Source: Branchiostoma floridae (lineage: Eukaryota; Chordata; Leptocardii; Amphioxiformes; Branchiostomatidae). From it: DNA of 64,000 nt. The notes under the pieces are model-generated. The model ran no database searches. It was given only the letters and a program-made list of their open reading frames with translations, and was not told where the DNA came from. Positions 1-12,280 of this stretch are shown piece by piece. Made by a program: the position numbers and the translations under genes. Where the stretch lies: the NCBI RefSeq assembly GCF_000003815.2, contig NC_049990.1, forward strand, positions 9,935,539 to 9,999,538. The letters are read 5' to 3'. The stretch's first letter is position 1. The number at the start of each line of letters is the position of its first letter.

Positions 1-346
1 ATTTTTTGGTTGTGTCAAGTGTGAATTACCCTCTTATGATTATGTTGACAGAAAAAATGTTTGTGTCTTCTTTCAACATCATTACTAGATAGAGTTTGAA
101 TACCAGCAGCAATGGGTAGAGTTGTAGTCCTCTGGATGGGATATTGACAAAGAGGTCCCTCTTGAAGAACACAGAACATGTATCATTAAAAGCAAGGGTT
201 TGTCCCAGTGTGAGACGACCAAACCAACCAGTCCTATGTCTTACACAGTTTGTTGTTTATTACTGCCCATTGCTAGTGCTTACATATTACACAAAATAAA
301 AACAGTTGAAAATGACAGTTGAACAGACTTTTTTTACAACAGATAA

Positions 347-1039
347 CTACAAGGCGTACCTGAGCATATCTCCATCCAGCTGCACTCGTTCATACCGTTC
401 CCGCCGCGCCTGGCGACGCTCACGGAAGGCCTGACGACGACGAATCACGACTTGGCGGGCCTGAGGCAGCAGCCGCCCAATCAAGTCATCCCTTATATTC
501 AAGTCTGTGAATGACATAGATGGGAGAATTCAACAAAAGTCCACCGATAGCTACTGATAGTGAATATGAAAATGGTAGATTCTTTATGATCAGAAAATGA
601 ATTATTAGTTAATTTTTGACATCAAACGTAAAACAGAAAATGTGTATAGTTTCAGTAAACTTCTAACGTCATGGAAACTGATTTCAAATAACGTCACAAT
701 ATTACCACTAAAATTATTATATTATATCAAGCAACCACTTCTGACAACTTTCAATTCGCCCCCCTCCCACCTTTCGGTTGGCCAGTCTTCAAAACATAAA
801 CAGTGCGCTATCAACATACCAATCAAATGGTGATTATTGGTGATTTCTAACTTCTTCGCGTTACAGTACACATAATAAAGCTACTATGGAGGAATATCTT
901 GAGTGGCAAATCGCGAAAATAAATTTGTGTTATTCTTTTTTCCGACTCACCCCGGTCCAGATGACGGGCCTGTACAGGCACAGGAGGCGCGGGAAAAAAT
1001 CGGTTGTCTCTGTTCATCAGGGGTCCCTACTGCCGACAT
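347..1039 (-). CDS. Small two-exon gene, product not recognised
   Basis: Two candidate coding exons fit together. Exon 1 is 1039..951: it starts at an ATG (MSAVGTPDEQRQ...) and ends at the good donor CCGGG|GTGAGT in phase 2. Exon 2 is 491..347: acceptor ATAAG|G, coding DDLIGRLLPQARQ, then a strongly basic RRRQAFRERRQARRERY helix, ending MLRYAL and a TAG stop. The sum is 234 nt (77 aa) and open throughout. An alternative acceptor (CACAG at 503) has a better context and would start exon 2 at 502, but its phase does not fit exon 1. The basic, arginine-rich amphipathic tail is the only visible feature; I know no family for it. A minus-strand AATAAA lies near 254-259. The exon 2 reading is more secure than the join. 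Confidence 0.35.
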
Positions 1040-1510
1040 GGAGGTCACACAGAGATGGCTGCCAACTCTCTACATCAGGGGAAAACTCAAGATATCTGAC
1101 AGAATGAGCTGACCGAAGGAAAAATGAAACTTTGGTGTAAAACAACGACACAAGTTCCTGGTTCTTCCTTCCTGGTTGGGACTTCGTGAGGTCAGATATC
1201 GTCTCGTACCCAGGACACGCCTCTCGTTCCCAATCTCAGAACACACCAAGTGGAATCTGGCATAGGGGTGTTAAAAAATAAGTGTACATTTATCATCGTT
1301 ATGATTTAATATGTCGTACTGGCATTGACGTATACCTTGCATTATTCCTCTTCTTAGCAAAAATCACTAAATATTTTTCCATGGATATTAGAGCCGTGTT
1401 TCCACAAACTCCGGGAAGAGACCAATGCAGTGACGTCATTTGCTTGCACAGACAGTCAGCCATCATCGTCACATGATTCCATTTACTCAGCTCGTAATAG
1501 TCTAACAGTC
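1040..1510. promoter_or_regulatory. Presumed bidirectional promoter region
   Basis: About 470 bp separates the first ATG of the small minus-strand gene (1039) from the first ATG of the AGTRAP homologue (1511). The head-to-head layout suggests a shared promoter. I see no clear TATA box. This rests on position alone. Confidence 0.3.
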
Positions 1511-4500
1511 ATGGCTCTGAACATGACTGTGGTCAACCTGAAGGTAGGTTTGCTACTGCATGGTGCAGTTTACGATGTTGTAGGGGTTCCCTAGTCGCTG
1601 GTGTGCCTGGAGTCTCAGTAGTTTAACAGTAGACGTTATCGTGAAGTCGCGTTGACATGTTTACTAGGGTGTTGATGTGCTACTGATCGATTGATGGGGA
1701 GGGGGGCCAAATTATTTACATGTGCTGGTGCAATATCCAAGCAGATGTGTTGCTTGTCGCGACTCTGTATGTTTTGCAATGATACATGTTTTATATTGAT
1801 CATCCTCACGTGGTGATGTAGTATGTAAGGAAAGCACAAAATGCTTGAAGGGGTAGCGAAAAAAGCATGGCAAAAGTGGGGTGGGGTCCAGATAATCAAG
1901 GAGCTCCTCTGAATGATATAACCATGTACATGTACTAGTAGTAGTATTACAGTGATAACTTTTTCAGGGTGTCAGGTAAATAACGCTTCATCCTGAAAAC
2001 TACTTGTGGTTGACTGTGCTGCAGCTCAAAATCCATTTTTCTGCATTTAACGTTACCTGCGCACCATACTAGTTTACTCATCTTTACCCGTACCACTGTT
2101 ATATCTCTGCTATTGGCGCATCGAAAAGCCTAGTACAGTAGTAAGCCAGTTAATTGCACAACGGATTACTGAACACTTCCATGAATTGCACGGAATCCCA
2201 AACCAGTTTGCTCCAGCTGAATATCTTTGCATTGATGCACCACCCGGATAATTGCAGTAAGCAAATGGTTATATAAGACGTCCTTGGTGCAATTAACCGG
2301 CTTCTACTGTAGTACTATTTGCAATCAGTGTTGCCACAGCCACGGTTGTCTGTTTCTTTGAGTTTGAGGAGGGAACTGATTTATTGATATTGATACTAAC
2401 TTAAAGTTAAACTTTGACTCTTAATGTGTACATTGTGTACGGAGGTGGGTTCGATGAAAGAGCTGGGCTGGGCCCCTGGCCTGTCTACCTGGCCTGTCTA
2501 CCTGGCCTGGCCATCACGTCAGGCCACCAAGATACCCCCATTCATACCCTCAGAAATTCTCAGCCTCTCATCTAGCTGCGCCCTCTAGCAGAATATAGAC
2601 AAATTGCCGAGAGCATGTACTTACTGCATTGTCAAGCCACCTACGAGCTAGTCTGTGTAACACAAACTCCGCTGTCCAGGGCTCTAACTGGCCGGCGGAT
2701 GTTTGGCGGGCTGCTATAAGCGAGATTTAATCAGGCTACCTACGAGCAAGATAAACTGATATCTATTCAACGTTACTTGTCTGAATTTAAATTTCTAAGG
2801 GTCTGCAAATAGATAAACAACAACCTTAAGGGAGATAGAAACGACGCTTGTGGTTGATGTTGAGAACAACGATACCATACACACAGTGTAACATTTGATC
2901 TAGTGGTAAACGTTATAACAGGCAGTTTGGCCAAACAAAGGAGGTCATATTTAGGTCACCACGTAACTGCAGGCCTGAGTATGGCAGAAACGGGTGCTGT
3001 CAGAGGATTGGACTTTGAATTGACATTTTCCCCTTCACGTCATCGAAGGTTTGAAGATTGAATATTTAGTCTTCAATGTTCATAACAAGGACTGACTGCT
3101 TTAAAACAAGGCTGGAATACAGCGGTTTGTTTTTCATTTAGCAAATGTTAGTTTAACACACTGCTTTAGGGATCTGATCCCCCAGACAACTCTCTAAGGG
3201 AACTAAGTGCCAAGCATGTGACCCCGGTCATCACAGGCGCTCCACCTGTCACGTCTCTTTTAATAAACCAGCAACAGGCGCTTGTCCAGGGACAAAATAC
3301 ATGTAGTTGATTGAGAGGCATAGTAATTGCTACTCTTTAGCGCTGTCAGAGAACTCAGCCTGGCCTGTCAGCCCGGCCCCTTGACTGGCCCTTTGAGGAA
3401 GTAAAAATATAACTCTGTCTGGGAGATATTAGGCCTTTCTACCAGCCAGAAATACAAGTACCACAGTTTGTGTCTTTTTGATCTGTCTTCGACTAGACCG
3501 TACAACAAAAAGAGAAGTAATGTTCATGACGTACTGTTTAGAGGTAAAACAACACTTTCCTCTCCCAGTCCCCGGAGCCAACAATCTCCACTCATTCCAA
3601 CACAGAGTTCCCCAGTTGTTTCTCTGACCCCTGTGTGACATCGAGGCCACAGAAATGGCTGGGGAGGGGAAACCCACCAGACCAAGAAACTCTGCGGAAA
3701 ACTTTGTACAGAAAGTACTGGAAAGTCTTAAATGACCGACTTGCCTGGTACGATCCTAGATATATGAAACAAGAAGAACAGAATGGATTAGGGAAGTAAC
3801 GTTATACCTGGATGGATTAGATGGAAGCAACTGCTTGGTTCCTGGTAGACACAGTCCAACAGATCAGAGTGTTAGAGAAATCAACCGTGTCTTACACAAA
3901 GTTACACTAGGTACACCAGCACTACCCAAGTTGTCAAAGGTTCCATACAAAGACCACAAGTTCTTCTGAACCATTACGTTTTTTAGTGTCAACTTAATAC
4001 AAGCAGATCCAAACTTGCGCTTTCCTGCTCTTTTCGTCACAGTATGTATCACACACGTCTATAGAAAAAATTATGTATTTTGCCCTGAGATTTTTCACAA
4101 CGTTGTTCTTAGACAGAACGCCCAAAATATAAGGCTAGAGAATACTTGCCCTTATACCCTAATACTTTCTGCCTGGTGTAAGACGCAGTCTGAGGCATGA
4201 TTTCTCTGACACTCTGCTCTGTTGGACTGTGTCTACCTGTAACCAGGTATCCACCAATTGTAACTCATATTCATGATCTTGTAGTTTTGTGCTTGTAGTT
4301 ATGATGGAGACTTTCTTGCCTTTATGATGTTATTTCTATGCTTATCTAATTAAGGCCACGTTAATTTGATTATATGGATGACATCCGTGCTTGCACCAAT
4401 TTTCGGCCATTTCCAAAAAAAAAAAAAGTTTTCGACCACACAATAAATTGTGCAAATCAGCTGTAAAATGAGCACAAATATTCCGTAGATTAAAAAAAAT

Positions 4501-7500
4501 AAATCAGAAAACAGATAACTAATGCCATAGAATGCCAAAATGAATCTACAGTCAAAGAATAAGATGTGAAAGGACACGAGGCAGAAAAAAACAATCTATT
4601 CTTGGTTGGGAGAGGTACCCGAGTACAGAAAATTCAGGTCCAGAGGATCATTTCCAGGTCCGGACATGAACCTGGACTTGATTGTCTGTGGAAACTTGAG
4701 AACTGGCAATACTCAAAACAATGGTAATTGGTCAATTTTGCTACAAAGGAATCTGTTTGGTGGATTATTGGACTCCCACTGCATTTTAAAATCCCATCTC
4801 CATGTAAGAAAGGCTAACTGTCTCTGTACCTTTGACTGTAGAAACTTGGTGCAATTGACTATAAACTCTACTTGACTTCGCTCTTGTTGTCTTCTTGCGA
4901 TACATACATTGAGACTGAATGATCAAAGTAGCTTATCCTAAATTTGTAATGTACTTCATTCAAGAACTGTATTTGGTGTATAACGTATTATTTTTAGAAT
5001 AACCGATGACATTCTCCAATCTGGAAACAGACCATAATTTTTCATTAGACCATTAAAGATTCTAATGGCTCACAAAAAGGCCTGTATAGCATTTTACCGG
5101 GCAGCAGTACAAAAGTCATAACAAAAACCTTTACCACCTACAATACTACATGCAAAACTATGGAAAAAGGGCTTTTAGAGTCTGATATTGCAAAACAATA
5201 TTATGAAAAAAATATAGATAACAGTGTGAGAACACTGTCCGGCTGTTCTTTGACACGGCAGGTTGTGAGGACCAGATGCCAAATCTTGCAGGGAAGGAGT
5301 AGTTGCTCTCTGGCTAGCGCTCAGCGGCTGTGCCCCGATTTTCTGCTCCAGCCAGAATCTCCCCAAGGGCAAGATGGTGAAGCTGAAACATGCGCTCTGG
5401 AGAACGGTTGGGGGTTTAAACAAAAAAATCAAGGAAAACGTTGCTTCACCCTAGATATATAACGTTAATAAAGACACAAACTATGGTACTTTTCTACAGA
5501 TACTTTTCTAGTGTGATAAATACTGTGACGAAAAGAGCAGAAAAGTGCGAGATTGGTTTAGAAGAACATATGGTTCAGAAGAACTTGTGGTCTTTGGATG
5601 GCACCTTTGACAACTTGGGTAGTGCTGGTGAACTTAGTGTAAGACACAGTCAGGCATGATTCCTCCAACACTCTGCTCTGTCGGACTGTGTCTACCAGGA
5701 ACCAAGCATTTGTTTCCATCTAATCCATCCAGGTATAACGTTACTTCCCTAATCCAATCTGTTCTTCTTGTTTTACATATCTAGGATCGTACCAGGCAAG
5801 TCGGTCATTTAAGACTTTCCAGTACTTTCTGTACAAAGTTTTCCGAAGAGCAGAGTTTCTTGGTCTGGTGGGTTTCCCCTCCCCAGCCATTTCTGTGGCC
5901 TCGATGTCACACAGGGGTCAGAGAAACAACTGGGGAACTCTGTGTTGGAATGAGTGGAGATTGTTGGCTCCGGGGACTGGGAGAGGAAAGTGTTGTTTTA
6001 CCTCAAACAGCACGTCATGAACATTACTTCTCTTTTTGTTGTACGGTCTAGTCGAAGACAGATCAAAAAGACACAAACTGTGGTACTTGTATTTCTGGCT
6101 GGTAGAAAGGCCTAATACCTCCCAGACAGAGTTATATTTTTACTTCCTCAAAGGGCCAGTCAAGGGGCCGGGCTGACAGGCCAGGCTGAGTTCTCTGACA
6201 GCGCTAAAGAGTAGCAATTACTATGCCTCTCAATCAACTACATATGTATTTTGTCCCTGGACAAGCGCCTGTTGCTGGTTTATTAAAAGAGACGTGACAG
6301 GTGTCTGAGATGACCGGGGTCACATGCTTGGCACTTAGATCCCTTAGAGAGTTGTCTGGGGGATCGGATCCCTAAAGCAGTGTGTTTAACTAACATTTGC
6401 TAAATGAAAAACAAACCGCTGTATTCCAGCCTTGTTTTAAAGCAGTCAGTCCTTGTTATGTACATTGAAGACTAAATATTCAATCTTCAAACCTTCGATG
6501 ACGTGAAGGGGAAAATGTCAAGTCAAAGTCCAATCCTCTGACAGCACCCGTTTCTGCCATACTCAGGCCTGCAGTTACGTGGTGACCTAAATATGACCTC
6601 CTTTGTTTGGCCAAACTGCCTGTTATAACAGATCAAATGTTACACTGTGTATATGGTATCGTTGTTCTCAACATCAACCACAAGCGTCGTTTCTATCTCC
6701 CTTAATGTTGTTGTTTATCTATTTGCAGACCCTTAGAAATTTAAATTCAGACAAGTAACGTTGAATAGATATCAGTTTATCTTGCTCGTAGGTGGCTTGA
6801 CAATGCAGTAAGTACATGCTCTCGGCAATTTGTCTATATTCTGCTAGAGGGCGCAGCTAGATGAGAGGCTGAGAATTTCTGAGGGTATGAATGGGGGTAT
6901 CTTGGTGGCCTGACGTGATGGCCAGGCCAGGTAGACAGGCCAGGTAGACAGGCCAGGGGCCCAGCCCAGCTCTTTCATCGAACCCTACGGAGGTCATCAT
7001 ACATTCAGGTGGCGCTTGTTGCAATATTTAACATTTACAGTACAATACTTAATGTTATGTGTCAATAATTTGTTGTTTATTTATTGGTATGTTGTTTTTA
7101 TTTGCAGGCCATAGTCTTAGGACATTGGGTGCTCACAGTCTGGTAAGTTTCCTTGTTTACTAAGTAAGGCACAATGTTTAAAAGATTGCAAATGATGTGT
7201 TGCTAACAGCTATGTTGTTGTTGTTGTTGTTGTCCTTGCTTAACGTCTAATTCTGCGCTAGATGTGGACTCCAGGCTAGACTCAAGGTACTGTTCTCATC
7301 TAGGTGCTTAACAGCTAGCTCAAAGATAATATGAATTTCTTATAGTCACTCAGCATGCTGGGAAAGTTACATGCCACGAAAATTAGAAATTTTCTTTTTT
7401 CTACAGGGCATGTATGGGAGGTGCGATACAATGGCTGCCAGCCTCCTACCAGTGGTGCAACTTCACTGTGTTAGCTGTGGGAGTCTGGGCAGTGGCACAG

Positions 7501-8921
7501 AAGGACTCAGTAGATGCTATCTTCATGGTAGGTCACAACATGGATGTTTGAACTGTTGGGAGTGAAATATCTTGCATATCTTGCTCTCACTTGTTGCAAT
7601 CATTTGATTCAGCCAAAGACATTATATTTGATTCAGCTCTACCAATGAAACAGCGTCCTAATTGTTCAACTGTTTTTTAGTTCCTTGCAGGCATGACAAT
7701 TAGTATCCTTCTAGACATCATCCACTTTGGGATCTACTACGGCAGATCTATCCAGAACCAGAATGGTATGTAGGATACCTTTAGTCTTACCACTGAAAAT
7801 TGAAATGTACATATATATTAGGAATGAGTAAAGAATCTTGGTGGGTGGGGTGGTATGGGATATTTTATTTGTTTGTATTATTTAAATTAAATGTTGCAAA
7901 AAATAGTACAAAGGGGAAGAAAAGGCCAAAAAGACTGACAAACCATAAAAGAATACTTGCGCCTTGCTTTTTGAGTTGCTATGTGATAATTTTTGTTCAA
8001 TCTCCTTGCATTTGGGATTATGTACTCATTCAAATGTACATGACTGATGTTGTATTTCCCCCACTACAGCTCAGCCTTCAGTGCGAGATGAGTTCAGATT
8101 TGCTGTTGGGTATCCTTGTGAAAGTTTCATAGTATTGTCTAACCTTCCTAATGTTGCACATACAGTTGAACTATATGTATTGCTGATATCTAACAATTCT
8201 AATGTATAACAGTAGAAATGTGCTATCTGATTGGAAAGGCAACCTTTGGTATAGTACATCCTTGACCCTGACCTTGTAGCATGGCCATTCTGAACCTGAT
8301 CCTGAAGCCCTTCACCTGTCTGCTGCTGTACCAGATGTACCGTGAGAGAGGAGGGGAGATGTACATGAACTTTGGTAAGTACACAATGTAGGTTTGGTTA
8401 AAAAAAACACCCCAATAGCAGAAGCATAGTAAGCGAGTGAAGTATCGTTTTTGGCTCTTGGGTCTGCAAGCCTCAATATTCATAATAGAAATGCATTAGA
8501 CAGAGCCAGCAAGAAATTTAGCCTGGGTGCCATCTGACCTACAGGAGCACCTATACATTGTACTCCTTCAAAACTAATAAGAATACCATCCTATTTATTA
8601 CTAGGGCTCCTATACTTGTATGGGAGCTTTGGTAGTAAATCCAACCGCTCTTGAGAAATTCACAATATTGGGTATAACACGAAATTTACCAAAATTAAAA
8701 AATATTTCATGGAGGTGTGAGGTCTTTAATTTTTGTTGCATAATGGCAAGGACGTTATATCAGACCTTGATAATGGAAGTCTTGTTGTTATTTTTGTAGA
8801 TGCTGCCCAGGAGAGGTATGGCCCACTGGACAGCTCCACAGAAATCCCCCCACCCCCACAGCCTGTCCCCCCACCCCCTCAGCAGAAAGGGCCATCCTAC
8901 ATGTACCAGGACGTGCCATGA
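1511..8921 (+). CDS. AGTRAP: Type-1 angiotensin II receptor-associated protein homologue
   Basis: Seven coding exons: 1511..1543, 7108..7142, 7407..7527, 7681..7765, 8070..8109, 8280..8374, 8800..8921. All have GT-AG borders and the phases join without a break, giving 531 nt (176 aa; human AGTRAP is about 159 aa). Diagnostic blocks seen: VVNLKAIVLGHWVLTVW, NFTVLAVGVWAVAQKDS, SILLDIIHFGIYY and MAILNLILKPF followed by YQMYRERGGEM. The protein has about four hydrophobic spans in the first 130 residues, then a soluble tail with a PPPPQPVPPPPQQ proline run. The vertebrate family is a small membrane protein that binds the AT1 receptor tail and promotes its internalisation. Whether an angiotensin-type partner exists here is unknown. 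Exon 4 must begin at TTTTTTAG|TTCCTT; the nearer TTGCAG acceptor gives a stop. Intron 1 is 5.6 kb because of a transposon insertion (2447-6985). Confidence 0.93.
2131..2317. mobile_element. MITE-like element with ~30-bp terminal inverted repeats
   Basis: The left end (2131-2160, TAGTACAGTAGTAAGCCAGT then TAATTGCAC) is repeated inverted at 2287-2317 (GTGCAATTAACCGGCTTCTA then CTGTAGTACTA). Only about 125 bp lies between and there is no ORF. It looks like a short non-autonomous TIR element in AGTRAP intron 1. The ends contain TA, as in the Tc1/pogo group, but the family is not fixed. Confidence 0.6.
2447..6985. mobile_element. 4.5-kb foldback transposon with 9-bp target duplication
   Basis: Two arms of about 1.5 kb are inverted copies of each other: 2447 to ~4050, and ~5508 to 6985. 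The outer ends read GGGTTCGATGAAAGAGCTGG and its complement. Immediately outside, TACGGAGGT stands at 2438-2446 and again at 6986-6994, a perfect 9-bp direct duplication that defines both ends exactly. Long terminal inverted repeats with a 9-bp duplication are typical of Mutator-like (MULE) foldback elements. The 1.5-kb centre (4051-5507) holds a truncated copy of another TIR element (4351-~4905) and no recognisable transposase, so this copy is non-autonomous. Open frames inside the arms (for example 3429-3677 and 5860-6051) match nothing I know. The element sits in AGTRAP intron 1. Confidence 0.85.
4351..4905. mobile_element. Truncated copy of the TAAGGCCATGTTGATTTGAT element
   Basis: It begins with TAAGGCCACGTTAATTTGAT, the terminal repeat also seen at 59473, 60220 and, inverted, 61101. 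It then matches, in reverse complement, the right-hand part of the 60220-61101 element down to about 60580, including the poly-A/T junction and the GATTTTAAAATGC segment. The other terminus is missing. It lies in the centre of the foldback transposon and was either carried with it or inserted later. Confidence 0.6.
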
Positions 8922-9232
8922 TAGGTGAACATGACCTTCAGGTTTTCTCTTCAACCAGCACAACTGTCTACTCTACAGGTTGTTATATACATTAGGTAGT
9001 CCTAAGATTGAAGTATGCTACTGTGTGCTGGTTGAAATGTAACCCAATCCCATGACTCAAATTGGTAAAGCACAGTTACACACCTGTAATAAGCCCTAGG
9101 AAAATTTATGTGTTTGTTTCAAATTACGGTTGTGTAAAATAGAGTCAATAGGTAAGGATCATTGCAAAGCCTTAACCTGTTGAGAGAGTGTGAAATATAG
9201 GAAGTCTGTGAGACAACTTGCAAGACTACATA

Positions 9233-9810
9233 CGAGGGGCGTTCAAGAAGTAATCCACCTGACCCATTTCCCAAAGGAGGAGATTAATGAAACTTGGTGC
9301 AGTTATTAGTCTTTCTCTTCATAGGAATCACCCAGAGTTATGCATTTCTACCATCGTTTGATGCAGCTCTGTACACCGTTTTTGTAGGACGCCCCAGGTT
9401 GGTCCTGCAACAGATGCCTCATCAATGGCAGAAGAGGGACGACCAGGTCTGGGAGCTGTTTCCACAGACTTCCGGCCATGTTTGAATTCACAATGCCAGC
9501 GTTTTACAAGGTCATATGATGGGGAATCATCACCATAAGTTTCTTTTATTTCATCAAAAGTCTCATTTGGTATGCGTCCTTTCAAATACAAAAACCGGAT
9601 CACTGCGCGACATTCAACTGGCTCCATTTCACACCTGGTCCATTTCACACCTGACTCAGTTCAAACACCTTTAAATCAAAAACCAAAATTAGTTCAGAGC
9701 TGTTTTTTGCAACATAACCCATAGAGATATGAATCATTACATATGCAAAATTTCATCTAGATCAGACAACTGGAAGTGGGTCAGGTGGATTACTTCTTGA
9801 ACGCCCCTCG
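9233..9810 (-). mobile_element. Mariner-like element, internally deleted
   Basis: Terminal inverted repeats (CGAGGGGCGTTCAAGAAGTA and onward) bound 578 bp and are flanked on both sides by TA (9231-9232 and 9811-9812), the target duplication of Tc1/mariner elements. On the minus strand, 9648..9328 encodes 106 residues. These contain the mariner helix-turn-helix N-terminal region (residues ~8-80: ECRAVIRFLYLKG ... YDLVKRWHCEFK ... PRPGRPSSA). The catalytic DDD/DDE part is absent, so the copy cannot code for active transposase. It lies 0.3 kb downstream of AGTRAP, possibly in its 3' UTR. Confidence 0.85.
9328..9648 (-). pseudogene. Mariner transposase N-terminal fragment
   Basis: A 106-residue frame inside the element above. 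It holds the N-terminal DNA-binding HTH and the GRP(S) linker of a mariner-type transposase, then runs into about 20 unrelated residues and a stop. Full transposases are about 345 aa. The catalytic domain is deleted. Confidence 0.75.
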
Positions 9811-9812
9811 TA

Positions 9813-12250
9813 GAATTTCAGATGTCAGATCGAAACTTTTATCCCTGCCAACAGTTGAATCCTAAAAAGAAAGACTATGGTTCGGCAGATTTTTGCTAGG
9901 GTTTTCAGGAAACCGTAAACACAACATTTTCCTAGGCCTATCCGCTATTCACTGCTGTTGTTTTGTGCAGGGCTCTCTTTGTCGATTGTTCATCTGTTGC
10001 TGGATAGAATTTTGCTATCCTGGAGCATTACATGTACATGTATGTGTACTGTTAGACAAACAAAATTCAAAACTCTGTGACATTTTCATCAGATTGTAGA
10101 TAGTGCCACATGTTTGTTTTTTTTTTAAACTTGAAATGAGGCCATTTGAAGTTTGTCCCCTTAGAATGAAGGAAATACCAGTTTTCTTTATTAACTTGTG
10201 ACATTTTCATTAGATCATCTACACTGCCACATCACTTTTACAAACTTGAAACTAAGCAAATTGAAAACATAACACGAAATAATAGCATTTTCAAACATGA
10301 CACTGAATTCCCAAGGGAGACATGAAATGAACCCTTGCTGTAGATTTTATTTGTAGCGGTCACCATCATCACCTCCATATGGCATGCTACTGTAGATAGT
10401 TTTTTAAATGAAACAACGAGCTATCTAAAATGATATCCTGGAGCTTTGTTAGGTTTTCTGTTAGGTTCTGAAATGCCCCTTGTTCTGCAGTGTCCAATAT
10501 CTTGCCACTACTAAAGCTGGAGAGAGCTCTGTTTGTTTGTGACAGCACCTTTGACTACCTTCCATGTTTGTACCTTTGTTTATTCATGAGAAACTCTTGT
10601 CAGCCTTCAGGCACCTTTTCTTCAAGGTTATGAGAGAGGAGTTAAAGATCAGATAAAAGATCATACATGTATAAGTTAGTATAACCTTGGGATTTCTTTT
10701 CATGTATCATTATTGTGAGGCTGCTATTGATACTGTGGGTCTTGTATCGTTTTCAACTGAATGGTAATTAGATGTATATCTTATATGGTGAAGTGGTCAT
10801 TGATATCTATATATATTAAGCAGGGTGAGAAGTTCCATGTATAAGCTTGTTTTAGTATGACATGTGTGAGATATAATATAACCCTAGAGCTAGTTGTTCT
10901 TTTCCACAGATGTATTGCATATCAAAATTTAATTTAGAACAGGGCTTGTGCAAAATATTGTAGCTTGAAGGATAGCTTTAATATAATGTTGCAGTAGATA
11001 TCCTTATTGTCCATAAGGCTTTCTATATTTTCTACATTTAAGCAGTCCATGCTGTAACAGATATCGTGAATTAATGTAACATTGTAGAGACTTATCCTCA
11101 TGGTAAGAGGACATTTTAAGGTGGTGAACATTGTGTCGTGGGTACATTTGTAATAACACATTGCAAGATAAAACGTGTTCAGGGTGGGAATAATTTCAGT
11201 GGGAGCTTGCAAAAAATGGGAACGTCAAACCACAGTGTGTATTTCACTATTTACTGTTTAGTAAGCAAATGGCTTGATTCTACTCGGAATATATATAAAT
11301 ATGATATTATCTTGTCATTGAGGAATTGTAGAGAAGAATGAATTTTTCACCATGGTGAGATAAAAGACAGTAAATTACACTAAAGTTAACTGTTAGAGAT
11401 AGCTATACTCAGAGTAGAGTCTGTAACTAGATGTTGTCAATCATGCCATAAAGGGAAAAATAAAGTTTTGAGGACAACTATTGTGACAGACAAATTCTAG
11501 GTGTTCTGTCATGTGTTTATGTTTGAGTAGCTACTGAAACACTACATGTATGTGTACAAGGTGCTATGTAATTACGTTTCATGTGCCATAGAGACTAAAG
11601 TCAGTTGACTGTGCACAGAAGCTTGTGCACATATCAGGAATTCGTCTTATACTAATAGATTAAATGAGTTCTCCGTGGTATTGACTTTTTTGGTACTTCT
11701 ATTCATCTTCAAAGCACACTTTTTGTGTTAACTACTAGTAGGTTTTTTACCTGGGCAGGGGGCTTTGCCCAATAAAGTATAGCTGAAGTAGAAAAAGAAA
11801 AAGGTTAGAACAGGGTTATGTATACATTGTACTATTTTTTGGCAGACGGAGAAGCACACAACAAAGTATGTATACATGTGTAGTAGTAGTGGCCTGACTA
11901 AATCACGTTTTAAGTGGCTTGCCCGAGAGTAGCCACCCCTACAGGTCAATAACCCAAGCCAGGAGAGACTGCAGACATTTCAAGGCTCTTTTTGAATAAT
12001 CATTCCAAGTACTTCTTGGTGCTTTTTGTCTAATATCAAACAAAGCCTTGAGGGGCAGATTTGTCTGGTAAATGCAATCAGCGTAGTAGTTTCAGTACTG
12101 TAGTGATGTGCAGTCCAGGTGCCGAGCTTGTGAAGTGTTGGACACAGAGGAGGCAAGTGGGCATTTGATCGACAGCAGTAGCTGGTTTGCGTTGTCAAAG
12201 GTGCTGACTAAATACACAACCTCAGGTTAGTGTTCTGCATGTCTATCTAG
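9813..12250. other. Spacer between AGTRAP and the LRR gene
   Basis: No credible exon seen. It is AT-rich with no long frame. The first clear AATAAA downstream of AGTRAP is near 11459-11464, so part of this may be a long 3' UTR. The last few hundred bases may hold 5' UTR of the LRR gene. Confidence 0.4.
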
Positions 12251-12280
12251 CAGGGATGTGGTTTTGAAAGGATAGTCAGG

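Noticed and set aside
3429-3677. Frames within the foldback arms (also 5860-6051)
   Set aside because: Present because the arms are copies of each other; no domain recognised and one arm breaks the frame.
5160-5462. 100-aa plus-strand frame in the foldback transposon centre
   Set aside because: No resemblance to a transposase or any family, and an equally long frame lies on the opposite strand.
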